Below are positions 52,931-64,000 of a stretch of DNA of 64,000 bases, piece after piece; position 1 is the first letter of the stretch, and every line of letters starts with the position of its first letter. Source of the stretch: Microcebus murinus (Eukaryota > Chordata > Mammalia > Primates > Cheirogaleidae); NCBI RefSeq assembly GCF_040939455.1, contig NC_134104.1, positions 10,129,501 through 10,193,500 on the forward strand, written 5' to 3'. A model generated the notes under the pieces. It worked only from the letters and a program-made list of their open reading frames with translations. It had not been told where the DNA came from and did no database searches. The translations under genes and the position numbers were made by a program.

Positions 52931-52972
52931 AGGAGACAGAGAGAGAGAGACAGAGAGGGAGAGAGAGAGAAC
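52931..52972. repeat. (GA)n-rich simple repeat
   Basis: GAGA blocks with CAGA and GGGA interruptions. Confidence 0.85.
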
Positions 52973-52974
52973 AG

Positions 52975-55900
52975 ATGGAAGAGAAGTGATATTTAAACAA
53001 ATAACAGAGGAAAATTTCCATGACCTGACACAAGATTTAAGACTGTAAATTGAAAGGTCCAAGGCCCAGGACAGGATTATTTTTTTAAAGACACACACCC
53101 AGACATAACTGGGTGGAAATCTCAGAATTCTAAGGATGAAGCAAATTGTCTGCCGGAGTGAGAGAAGGAAAGGTCTGAAGGAAGTACAGCCTGGTGCTGT
53201 TCCATTTTCACATCGTTCTGATGAAGCCCATGAAAATGGGAGCACTCGTCATCTTAAAATTTTGATGAAGAAAAATACCGTAATGGCTTTTCATGATTTT
53301 CCATTTGTCCGTGGACCTTGTTGGCCTGCACATGGCCCTGGATCCGGTGCGTAGCTGTCCTGTGCCTTTGGCTCTGCCTCTGACATGGGGCCCTGGCCAG
53401 CTGGAGGTCCTTCGGGCCAGCAAGCTCTTCTTGACTTTGAGCCTAGAACCGCACTTGGCATTGGAATGCACACAGGGCATGTTCCTGCCCACATGGAGCA
53501 CAGGGTCTCCCAGTAGGGCCTTTGCATTTTCTTTAGCACTTTGCTAAAGATACTAAGAGGAAGTGATGAGACAGAAACACTCATGCACATTTCTCCTCCG
53601 TGGTCCACCTGCCCATACCCTCCCCCCATCAAAGGAGGGTGGCCTGATACTAGAAACTGTGGTTGCCATGACAACCCCAGGATGGCATTTCCTGTGACCT
53701 GGCTGAGCTTTTTCTGAGACACGATGGGTCACTTGGCATCCCCCCACCCATCCCTGGTCCCTTGCACTCTCTTGGCACCCACCCACCACACATCTGCCCC
53801 CTGACCCCCACCAGCCACACTGGAAGTGAGGGTACCCTTATCCTGGGGGCACATTCTGCATTTGAACTCTGATTTGCCTCGTGGGCTTGCTTTCCAAAGA
53901 CAATGGGAGACAGGCCACCGTGAGCAGGGTCTCCCAGGTGGGAAAAGGGATTGCTTGAGGTTAAGAACCAAAGGAAGAATTAAAGGAGGGAACACCCTGA
54001 ATGGGAGGGCTTTCCCTTCTTCTCTGGTGTCCTTCTGCTAAGGGAAGGGAGATGGCGACATAGAAAGCTCTAAGAGAAGCCAGCAGAAGGCGGGCGGGAG
54101 CAGGGAGGGGGCCCTGCAGGAAGAGCTGCGGAGGGCTACTGCCCAGGACACTGGCCTGCAGTGCCAGCATCTGCCAGGGGGCAGCTTGGGAGGGTTGTGA
54201 GTGACATTCACCAGAGGCTGGAATGGCAGCATACTGGACACAGTGAGGTTTCCAGTCACCGTGTGTAGCCGAGAGCTAATGAATTTGTCCGTCTGAGGGC
54301 ACCAGGCTGGGCATAAGGGAACAATGTCCCAGGCTCTCAGTGACCTTGAGTGACTCCAGATCCACCTTTGGCACAAAGTAATGAGCACATACTCCCTGCC
54401 AAGCCGGCCACCTCCCCTCCTCTCCTTGACGTTCCGAAGTCCACCTCTGCAATTCCCCCTCTACCTGTCTGGCCTGAAACTGGCCAAGGCCTGGGGCCTG
54501 GGCTTCTTCCTGACTCCAGAGTTTCTTCCCAATTCCAGAAGCAGAGAAACGAGACCGTGGGTCACCCCTCCTTCCTGCCCCCTGAGACACGCAGCCGAGC
54601 TGGAGCAAAGACCCCAGAGGCCCAAATGAGGAAATGCCAAGGCACCCCGGAGCAACACGAAGCCACGTTGCCAACACTGGCCAAGGTCTGAGCCAAAGGA
54701 CATAAAGAAACAGGCTTTCCGTGGCGAGGATCTCCAAGGGTTTGCACTGCTGCCCGGTAGACACAAGCCCCAAAGTGCTGGCTCGGGGAGGGAAGTGCCA
54801 GCTTTCTGTTTAGTCTGGCACTGGCCTCATGGGCCCGCAAGGACCAGTGAGCTGCCCAGCGTGAATTTCAAGGCCCCAAGTCCCCATGTTTATCTTTAGG
54901 CTCGGTTCCAGGAGCTCAGCAATGTGTCCATTTCAAAATAATGTTATGATAGACTGTCCTCAGTATGATGTGGACTTTGGAATCCATGTCAAAGTACAGT
55001 AGAACAAAACACCCTCAGAGAAAGCAATTCTGCCTAACGGCTTTGGTGCATGAAGAATGGGATTTGTCATAAGAACTCTCAGAATGCACGTGGGCATCCA
55101 ACACCTCAGGGAGAATAGGATGTGAAGACATAATAGTTGATGGACATGATCAGGGAAATGACCAGCATAATGTTTTGCAAAATTGGGTGTTTCAGCTGGT
55201 TCTGGTCATCAGACAATGGAAGGACCAGCATTTGGATATTCAATTACCTCCTGACGCTGAGGACTAGTTGAATATATTTGATTCCGGAAATGTCCCAATA
55301 AAGCAAGAGAAAATGGGAGAAAAGGCTTTGGCTGAGGCCAAGCCATTCTCACAGCTGCAGAAAGACAAACCGCAGAGCACCCACCACCCCACCCCAGCTC
55401 CAGAGCCCACGTGGCTTTAGGAGGCTGCTCACGGCAGAGTTTAACCACAGCCTGGTGGCTGAGCATAAGCAATCACGAACCCCCCAGGAGAAGATGCCTC
55501 CTGTCAGTTCACCCTACCCCTAAGGTGCACCATCTCCAACTTGCCAAGAATGAGAAAGACCGAAGCGATCTTTCTCACTCTTGGTGCTGGACACCAAGCG
55601 CCCCACTCCCCCACTGCCCTGCACCTAACTATCTGCTTCCCTGTCTCCTTATGCAAATCCACCAACCTCCCAACCACACACTGACATTTCTGGCAGAAAC
55701 ACCCTTATTATTCCACCTGAACCAACAAGAAACAAAGCCAGTCAAGAAACTCGCCTATCAGGATTGCGAAGCTTTGAATGCCATCAGTCATGTGGAAAAC
55801 GTTGAGCCAGGCCTGGCAGAGCCCCCCAAGGCCTTCATGCAAACAACAAAAGCTGCTGAGCACTCTCGAGCCCACGTGGAGGAGGAACCGCTAATCACAA

Positions 55901-58130
55901 AGCCAGGCACTGGCCTCCTCGGATGGCCCTAATGAGCACCAGGTGACCATGGATGAATGCGACCACACTGTGTTTGTCAAGTCTGGGATTACTGCAAAGC
56001 CTGGAATGAATGAGTCTACAAATAAGCCAATCTATCTGCCCAGGAGCTGGAAAGAATAGGATGTGGAGAAGGCAGGGGGCGGGGAGGTGTCACCAATTAC
56101 TTGTGGTTCTCGCAGAGCCAAGGAATACGCTTGGAAGCACAACGTCTGAGTGCTGGAGAAGTCTCCGGTCGGCATCCCAAGCCTTCTGGATAATGTCAGA
56201 GTCTCTCAGACCATCCAAGCCAGGCCAGATGGAGGCAAGATTGCATAGCATGAAAACTTGCCTCTGACTCTTCTCTGCCCTCTGCTGTCTCTTGCTTATC
56301 CTCCTCCCAATCTAACACCACACATACATGTACACGCACACACGCATGCACACGTACAAGAAGAGTTCAGGGTCTTCCCTTCTCTCGCCAAATCTCTGTT
56401 CCTAGGAAAGGGAACAGAGATTTGATGCAACTGTGCCCTGATCACAGGTCAAGTATTAATGCATTTGTATCATAATGGGAGTAGATGGTGGTTACAATTC
56501 GCACCATGGACATTTAGCCGGGAGAAGAAGGCAAGAGTCTCGGTGACGTGTGCAGCGATGCTTGGGAGGAGGGTGCGGGGAGACTCGCCCAACTCTGCCC
56601 CTGGCACCCTGTGGGCCGCGGGCACTGGCCCCCTCGAGTGGATCTCCATCTCTTTGTCTATATAAGGTGGGGCACGACTCAGGTGACTTCACTCTTCCTC
56701 CAGTCTGGACCAGTCCATGGGCAGCAGGTCAGTGGGAGCTTCTCATGAGCTCTGGGAAGTAACCAGGTGCAGAGATGTGGGGATGCCACAGCCTGGGCTG
56801 CAGGTCCCAGGCGGCCTGGCCCTCCAGGAGGCCAGCCTTGCAGACCGAACGGGCCCTGGAGGACAGGCTGTTGCCCTCACGGTGTCCTCGGGAACGTCTG
56901 GGGCTCATTTTGGTGGCTTGATGGTGCACATCCTGGGGATTCTCCCATGTCCCCAGAGAGGCCCCTGGGAGAATAGACTCCCCCGCCCAAACTCCTCCAG
57001 CTCCCATTTGGGTTCTAACTCCTCCACAAGATACCCCTGGTCCCCACAGCCCAGGTCCCCTTTCTTCTTCTAGGTCTTTTTTCCAAAAGTGCCTGGGACA
57101 GGTCTACCTCAGTGTCACACCCCTGCAGGGGCCCCACTCGTGCTGCAGCTAAGATAAGTGGCTGAGCTTCGCCAGGGCAGAGATGTCCCCTGGGATGGGA
57201 CGGTGTGAGGCAGTGGCCCTGCCCTGTCCCAGTTCTCCCCAAGCAACAGCATGTGACAGGGCTCTCCAGTCCCCTGTAGACACCTCTCACCCTGCTCACC
57301 GTCCTTCCTCCTCCCCCACCAGCTGTCACCCCGGGTGGCAGGACACTCACTGCCCTGCCCGCAACGTCTCTCTGAGCCCCACTCAGGCCCGGACACCCCG
57401 TGGCCTTGACCAGACTAGAAGTCTGAGCCACAAGTGACCGTTCCTTGTTATTCATAAGTTTTGTGGGTTTGGTTTTTGGGTTTTTTTTTTCACATGAGAG
57501 GTATTTGGGTGTCTGGGAAAGAATTTTTAAAATAACTTTTTATAGCTAATGAAGAATTTTTAAATATCACTTAGAACAAAAGGCCTCTTTGAAGCCCAGT
57601 GCCCAGAACACGGCCACAATGGACACCCTGTTTGTTTGCTACAAACTGTTTACTTTGCTACAAATGGGATGCAGAGAGAGGGCTTTGGGGGCCGAGGGTT
57701 GCACAGATCTCAGTCTTGAAAAGAATTCAAGTAACCTCAGCCCCATTCCACACGCCCCACCTCAAGTATGCGCTGTGGAATGGTGTTGTGTTTGGAGCGG
57801 CTCTGCTTTGGCCCCGGTGTGGGGTGAGTGGTGGACCGGGCTCTCACTGTAACTCTGTGTCTTAGATCCTGGGGCAAAGGAAATTAACAGAGCAACTCAA
57901 TCCTTGTGACCTATAGAAAAGACTCGGGAGTTCATTCGTGCTAGAAGGGAAGGAGTGTAGGAAGGAAGGAGAGAGAGGCGCTCTCTGTCCTTTTGGCTTC
58001 TTGTGAATGTCCTCCCCCTTTCAAACCTGCCCCCAGGCCTGGCTCTCTGAAAATGCACCTTCCCTGCTACCAAGAGGGTGTCTGAGGAGATTAAGTGACA
58101 CCTTAGTCCCACTTTTCCCACAGTTCACCC
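52975..58130. other. Upstream KCNE2 flank, no gene recognised
   Basis: Five kilobases without a recognisable gene. Many ORFs of 80-170 codons overlap on both strands in GC-rich parts (54.3-54.8, 55.4-55.9, 56.7-57.4 kb); none resembles a known family, and several lack an ATG. A short CA-rich stretch lies near 56320-56360. Confidence 0.45.
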
Positions 58131-58137
58131 CACTTGC

Positions 58138-58543
58138 TGCTATGGGTGAATTGTATCTGTTCCCCACCCCCAATTTATACATTGCAAACCGAACCCCCAG
58201 CAAGTCAGAATGTGGCTGTACTGGGAGCAGGGCCTTTAAAGAGGTGACTAAGTGACAATGAAGTCCTCAGGGTAGGCCCTAATCCCAACCTGACTGGTGT
58301 CCTTACAAGAGGAAATTTGGACACAGGGACACCAGGGCCGCACACACATGGGGAAAAGACCACATGGGGACACAGTGAGAAGGTGGCCACCTGCTAGCCA
58401 GGGAAAGAAGCCTCAGAAGACACCAACCGTTTTGACACCATGACCTTAGACTTCTAGCCTCCAGGACTATTAGCCAATAAATGTCTGTAGTTCAAGCCGC
58501 CCAGTCTGTGATACTTTGTTACAGCACCTGAGCAGATAAGACA
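58138..58543 (+). mobile_element. MLT1-like LTR
   Basis: Sense MLT1 order: 'gctatgggtgaattgtatct', 'taatcccaacctgactggtg', 'ggaaatttggacacagggac', 'ggactattagccaataaatg' and 'ctgtgatactttgttacagc'. Solo LTR. Confidence 0.85.
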
Positions 58544-58564
58544 GTGCCATAAGATGGGAGATTC

Positions 58565-58750
58565 TGGAACTCTCTCCAAGAGTTCTCTCAGTTTCCTGGT
58601 CTATACAATAGGAGTAAAGTGTCTAACTTGCAGGGCTCCTGTAAGGGTTAGGGTTGCCAATGGCAGAGACAGGGTTACCTGGCACAGTCTGGCACAGAGC
58701 AGGCACTGGCTAAATAATTGTGAATGTTAACGCTGCCATCATTGCTATTC
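58565..58750 (+). repeat. MIR
   Basis: 'tctcagtttcctggtctata' and 'cttgcagggctcctgtaagg' to 'cagagcaggcactggctaaa' is sense MIR. Confidence 0.7.
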
Positions 58751-58754
58751 CAGA

Positions 58755-60495
58755 TCAATCAATGTCTACTTTTTACTTACATAACTTTACCAAACATCAT
58801 ACCGAGAATCTCTCTCCATGGATTTGATGATTAAGCACCAAAGAAGTTAGTGTTTTTGGTAACCCTCAAGATTTCACTCTCTCTGGGCCTCCATGTCACA
58901 CAACTCTGGGGGGCACTTTCGCAGGGTTTGTTGCCCCTAAACCAATTCCCTCTTCCTGACGTTTCGCCCTCACCAGTTTCACCATCCCCGTTGACAAAGC
59001 TATGCAAATTCATGCAAATTATACCCACAAGGCTACTCACCTTCATGTCAAGCTCTAATAAATTGGTCAGGTATAATTTCATCCTCATATAATCTGTTTT
59101 CTTTACCCCCCCCCCAAAAAAAATTATTTCTGTTTAAGAATTGGTTACCCTGTCCTCATTTGTACCTGTACCATGTGACGTAGCAGAGAAGTGAGGCTCA
59201 CACACTGACACTTCTCTTAGGTCACAGGGTTTCCAGGGACACTGTGACCACAGGTTGATGATGGGTTATACCCTTCACCACCAGCCCTGGCCGTTGATAC
59301 ACATTTAGTCTGTTTGTCTCAGAAAATACCGAACACAGACCATCTCTGAATTTAAAACTCCCGTTGGATGAATTAGAATATCCCTAAATGTTCTCCCGAG
59401 CCCCAGTGGCATGGAGCCTGGCCACACACCACTCCTGTGGCTTCACACCACTGAGTGCAAGAGGCCTCCTGGCTCTCCTCTTTTGAGGGCCGCAGATTCT
59501 CTGCCTGGGTTTCTCCTTTCGGACAGAACTTTCCGTACACGAGTAGGCTCTGGGAAGTCAGCTCACCGCAGTAGCTATCTGAGAATTCTTGTCTCTGTTT
59601 AAATGAGATGGGGTACAACAAACACGCAGTGAAGGGTAGCATCAGAGATAAATTCACGCTATTATGTTTAATTAAGATTTTTCAACTTTTGAAATATTCT
59701 TGTATTCCCGGCTGGTCACTTCCTCTGCAGGACTGTAGAGAAGGCTGTGGTTGTAAAAATGGATGGTCTTCATTTACACCAGCTGTAGTCGTCGGTCTTT
59801 GGTGGCGATGTCCCTCCGTGCCTGGCATCTCCTCTTTCCTCCGGCTGCAGGAAGGCAGCGCCCGCCCTCTCTGCAGGGTGGACTGTCTCCCTAAGCTCTT
59901 GTCCAGTGTCTGCCCTCACCTCAGAGGACCTTCCACTTCCTTCCCACACACTGAGTCCTTTCTAACATTGCAAAACCGTCTCTCTCGAGCCTGGTGCTCT
60001 TCCCTAACTGGATGTTTCTCCAGCCAAGACTCTCGATCACGGGTCTTCACCCATGTGCGTCTGAACGCTGACTCCCACTCCCCCTCCATCGAAGGACACT
60101 CGATCCCCAGGCCCAGGCCAGAGCCCCAGAGCAAAGCCTCCCTCCAGGAGGGAGGCAGAAGAGGCACAAGGCTGGGAGCCTGGCTGAGACGCTCTGCCTC
60201 ATGGGCAAATTGCAGAGTCACAGTCCCCCATGGCCAATTTCCGGACAGTCAGAATGGCACCTGGGCGTCTGTGTGCTGGAGGTGCCACTCCTTGCCCTCT
60301 CTGTGCCCCTCGATTTCTGCCATCCCATAACACCCCACCCCACGTGCCGCCCTGCCCCGCTCATCTGCTGTCTCCTACAGGAAGAATTCTCCACCTTCCC
60401 CTGGTCTAAGTGAACCCCAGCTTTCCACGTCCATCAGAGACCCCCGCAGACTGCTGTGCACCGCCCCTCAGCTCTGTACCACTGATGAGCACCAC
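58755..60495. other. Upstream KCNE2 flank, no gene recognised
   Basis: Contains a tandem octamer pair at 59002-59019 (listed separately) and a C-run followed by an A-run at 59106-59123. A 240-codon open frame at 59608-60330 shows no recognisable domain. Confidence 0.4.
59002..59019 (+). promoter_or_regulatory. Tandem octamer motifs
   Basis: Two perfect ATGCAAAT octamers, the POU/OCT recognition sequence, in direct repeat one helical turn apart (59002-59009 and 59012-59019). Binding is inferred from the motif only. Confidence 0.4.
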
Positions 60496-60499
60496 TGCA

Positions 60500-60615
60500 T
60501 ACTCAAGGCATGCCAGGCCAGCAGTTGGTTCTTCTGTCCTCACGGCAACCCTACAGGGTAGTTTGGGTACATTGCTGTGTCACAGGTAAGCAGGCTGAGT
60601 CCCAGGGAAGATAAA
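60500..60615 (-). repeat. MIR fragment
   Basis: 'cctcacggcaaccctacagg' and 'caggtaagcaggctgagtcc' resemble antisense MIR. Confidence 0.5.
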
Positions 60616-60859
60616 CTATACTAGTCCAGGGTCTCCCTTTCAAAAAGTAACAGAACCACAACGTGCTGGCAAGGAGTCCGGCCCCACCACGTGTGTTCTG
60701 CCTCATGTCTGTATCTGTTTGACTTTGCCCTTGGGCAAGGGGAGGCACCTGACCCTGGACCAGAGGGGCATGTGCTCTTCCAGACAGCCCCGAGCATTTC
60801 CGAGGAAGACCCAGACATTCACGGCTGAGACCCCTGGTCCCTTCCTCTCCTTGCTGGAT

Positions 60860-61000
60860 TCACACTCCCTCCCTGCTGACCCTCTCTGTGCCTCGGACTC
60901 CACCGCTGTAAAATGGGAAAGGTGCAGCCACCTTCCTCCTTCGGAGGGTGTGAGCATGAAACAGGATCTGCGCTGAACAAGCATTGCTGTGATCATTATT
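60860..61000 (+). repeat. MIR fragment
   Basis: 'gaccctctctgtgcctcgga' and 'ccaccgctgtaaaatgggaa' are sense MIR. Confidence 0.6.
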
Positions 61001-62985
61001 TGCATTTGTGTGGTTCCAAGAAAATATCCCTTCTCTCGGAGCTAATATTTTAGTAGGGGGCTCTTGGAGGTGGAAAACACGGCTTGAAGAGCCAAAGGAA
61101 TACATCTCTGACAGTAGGACCCTGAGCTCCATCCATGGAAGGCCAGGCATCCTTCCTTGCACCCTCCAAATCCTGTCACCGAGGCAGCTGCCCATGTGTG
61201 CCACCTGGGCTCACAAGCCCAAGGAACGGCCACACGGGCAGGTGTGTACAAAGTGGACAGTCACCTCTCAGCAACGCTGAACTCAAGGTTCAAATTCATC
61301 AGATGTGTGCAGGGGAGGTCCGCGTGCTATTTAAATTAGCTCACTGGAAGATCTGCCTCTTCGGTGGGGACCCTGGCAGGGCCCCTAGCCCCGGGCCAGC
61401 AGGGCGAGAGGGGAGAACGGACAGCCCTGGGGTCTGTGCCGTGCACAGTCGGAGCTGTTAGCGGCCCAGATCGCGACGCCTTGTTTATTGATTTCACAGG
61501 CTCACAGACCAGAACATGATGAATATCACTTTTCCACTGGGGCGAAAGTCACACGGCCAAAGAAGCGAGGCAATCACCCAGAAAACAAAATTGTTTTTGT
61601 CTGAATGTGCCATTGGAGACACTCTGAAAAACAGGCTCTTCAAGTAATCACGGGGCTTCAGCAAAGAGAGGCTCTGGCGTGAATTATCTGCGTGGTGGCC
61701 TGAGTTCTCCAGTCTGTCCGTGAAGATGTGGCCCCGGCAAATCACCAGCTCACCTCTGCGGACACATTCAAAGGAAGGCTGCAAAAGTAATGAAGATGCC
61801 AATTTAATAAAGGAACAACCGGGCCCTGTTGAGCCTCAGGCTACGGCCACTGCCTGGTGTTTAAGGACAATGCCTTCAGCGATGGGTTAGATGAATTTTT
61901 TTTATTGTGAGTTGTCCATAATAATCCTGGAAATTGTAATTCCCACTCTGAGGATTGTCTTAGTCCCCAAACAAAGCTTCTCCTGTGCGTGTCTTTCCCT
62001 GATCTCCTGTCCCCTCCCTTCTGGGGGTGTCTGCGGTAGGGAGGTTCCAGAGAGAAGCCATCCAGGCCAGATTGACCAAACTGGACACCATCTTGCAAAA
62101 TCAGCACACTTGCGTTGGGACACCCTTCTTGTCCCTGCCCTTTGCCACCAGGCAGAGTTAACCCCCCCGGCGTCCAGAGCACCAATCACATCTCTGCCTC
62201 TACAAAGCCTCGCCACACTCAGGTTCCCGACAGGAAACAAGTGGCATGGCAGCGTGGGATCATCCAAGGAGGGAACAATGACAGAGACAGGATCGGGTGT
62301 AGCAGAACCACAGGGGTGGTGCTGGAACTGGGCTAGCAGTGTTGGTGTGTTCCAGACCTTCCATCCACCCAACAGGATGAGGGAAGCAAAGTCCCCAGAA
62401 CATGGTACATGAGGGCCATGTGAAGCAAGTCCCCTGAGAGGAGCAGTCGGGACACAGCAAGCCAAGACCACTTCCCACAGAGGGTGGAGGGCAGTCAGCC
62501 TGCGGAGCCTCCTGCCTGCCTCTGCCCTCAGGTTGGGCACCCCCTTCGCTGAACCCAGCCAGAGGGCAGAGTCCCCACGATCCCATCCATGAGCCCATAC
62601 AAGGCAGGCTCCCAGGCAGAAGGCAGGTGGAGAGAGGAGGACATAGGAGGGTGAAGAGAAGACATGCATTAAACACCGCTGTCAAATTTCAACTACAAAA
62701 AGGAAGCCAGCTGGGAAGTTCAGAAGCCATAGATGTTGTCACTGGCACATCCCACATCCTAACAGGAGTCCCTTGGTGCAGAACCTAGCACTCGCTACCT
62801 TGACTAGGCTGAGATGATACTTTTGCTTTGGGGCTAATAAATTATCATCATCCTAGGAAAGTATAGACATTTCTATCTCACATAGTTGCTGCAATTTCAG
62901 GAAGAAATAGAATAAAAATAAATAAAATGATAATAAAGAAAAAATTGGGTCCATGATGCTAGTACTTTTATAATTGTTTTAAATG
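61001..62985. other. Repeat-poor stretch, no gene recognised
   Basis: No recognisable interspersed repeat and no recognised gene. Long frames on both strands at 61.9-62.7 kb (up to 255 codons on the minus strand) overlap each other and show no domain. Confidence 0.4.
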
Positions 62986-62997
62986 TACTTGTAATCC

Positions 62998-63296
62998 AGC
63001 TGGGTGTGGTTGCTAATGCCTGTATTCCTAGCACTCTGGGAGGCTGAGGTGGAAGCATCACTTGAGCTCAGGAGTTCAAGACCAGCCTGAGCAAGAGCGA
63101 GACCCCCATCTCTACTAAAAATAGAAAAAATTAGCCTGGCATGGTGGTGCATGCCTGTAGTCCCAGCTACTCAAGGAGGCTGAGGCAGGAGGATTGCTTG
63201 AGCCCAGGAGTTTGAGGTTGCTGTGAGCTAGGCTGATGCCACGGCACTCACTCTAGCCTGGGCAACAGAGCACCACTTTGTCTTAAAAAAAAAAAA
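62998..63296 (+). mobile_element. Full-length strepsirrhine Alu
   Basis: A complete dimer with 'gctaggctgatgccac' and a 12-base poly(A), flanked by 'acttgtaat' at 62988-62996 and 63299-63307. Confidence 0.93.
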
Positions 63297-63599
63297 GCAC
63301 TTGTAATTAAAATTTCATGATCATTGTGATAATATTCAAATGATTTGAAGCATGTTAAAGAATCCAACATATTAGACTTGTGAGTTTCATTGAACGATTA
63401 GAAAAATTTGATGAAAGAAGTTTGCAATCAATGTTTAAATGTCAACGAATTTTTCAATTTGTAAAATTCGTAAGTTTTATTTTATTAGTTGGGTAAGTGA
63501 TATTTGAAATTTTAGAAGAATAATATTTAATAGGCTGATGAAATTAATAAGTTGTGTATTGCATCAAGTACACAGAGCACTGAGCATCACTCAAAGCCC

Positions 63600-63935
63600 T
63601 CAGACGTCACAAGGGTGTGCTGATGTTACTATAGACCTAGAGGCATAAGGTCCAACCCAAGCCTTGTTCATGAAGCTTTCACTGATCCCTGGGGAGTTCT
63701 CATCTCTCCAATCTTTAGCACCTAGACCCTTTTTTGGAGGTCTCTGCTGCATAACCCAGTTCTTGCCCTCTTTTATGTGTGGTATGTACTCCACGCGTCC
63801 CCCAGCTAGGCTGTGAAGTCTTTGGGAGACAAGCACTTGCCCTCCTTCAACAGTTTTCATTTCTTTTCCATTTTCCATTTCTCCAAGGCCAGTGCTAGAT
63901 GCATGTTAGGTCTTCAATACGTGCTCGTTATTTGG
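63600..63935 (+). repeat. L2 3' region
   Basis: 'gaagctttcactgatccct' through 'gtgaagtctttgggagacaa' to 'ccagtgctagatgcatgtta' follows sense L2 order. It reaches nearly to the right edge. Confidence 0.6.
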
Positions 63936-64000
63936 TTTGCTGGATGTAGACCCATGTAGAATGACTCTGTTACACTACAGATGCCCTAGTAAGTTAACCT

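Noticed and set aside
55411..55932. 173-codon open frame, plus strand
   Set aside because: Starts at GTG rather than ATG, resembles no family, has low-complexity Pro/Ser/Leu composition and no splice or promoter context.
59608..60330. 240-codon open frame, plus strand, with an ATG
   Set aside because: Ser/Arg/Pro/Cys-rich with no domain; a minus-strand frame overlaps it. A length like this is possible by chance in 64 kb of GC-moderate DNA. Would be reconsidered if conserved or transcribed.
61902..62669. 255-codon open frame, minus strand
   Set aside because: Overlaps other long frames on both strands, has no recognised domain, and its composition fits GC-rich chance coding.

Overview
The window is mammalian nuclear DNA, most likely from a strepsirrhine primate and probably a lemur. 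Dimeric 7SL-derived Alu elements place it in the primates. Many copies carry a right arm reading 'gtgagctaggctgacgcca' and a middle linker with 'ttaattggccaac', which I know from lemur and loris Alus rather than from monkey or human ones. Gene density is very low, and ancient L2, MIR, MLT1, MST and L1 debris fills most of the rest.

Three protein-coding genes are supported. FAM243A (formerly C21orf140; + strand, 4752-5507) is an intact single-exon 251-residue ORF. SMIM11 (FAM165B; - strand) has a 12-base coding exon at 20380-20391 and the rest of its 58 codons at 15147-15311. Its promoter is a CpG island at about 24.7-25.6 kb. KCNE2 (MiRP1; - strand, 29557-29928) is a complete 123-residue potassium-channel beta subunit on one coding exon. 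The order KCNE2, SMIM11, FAM243A is that of human 21q22.11, read here in reverse, so KCNE1 should lie beyond the left edge. I did not find KCNE1.

Layout: 1-4.7 kb is non-coding; 4.7-5.7 kb is FAM243A; 5.7-15.1 kb is convergent intergenic sequence; 15.1-25.3 kb is SMIM11; 25.3-29.3 kb separates the SMIM11 promoter from the KCNE2 3' end and contains a possible unannotated terminal exon at 26.75-27.09 kb; 29.3-29.94 kb is the KCNE2 coding exon and 3' UTR; 29.94-64 kb is upstream of KCNE2, rich in repeats and without recognisable coding sequence. The non-coding first exon of KCNE2 probably lies there but cannot be placed.

The most interesting observation is that FAM243A, usually left without a function, reads as a domesticated DDE transposase of the Tc1/IS630 kind. 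Collinear motifs run along most of its length, but all three catalytic positions appear to be replaced. No CRISPR array, rRNA gene or tRNA gene was seen.
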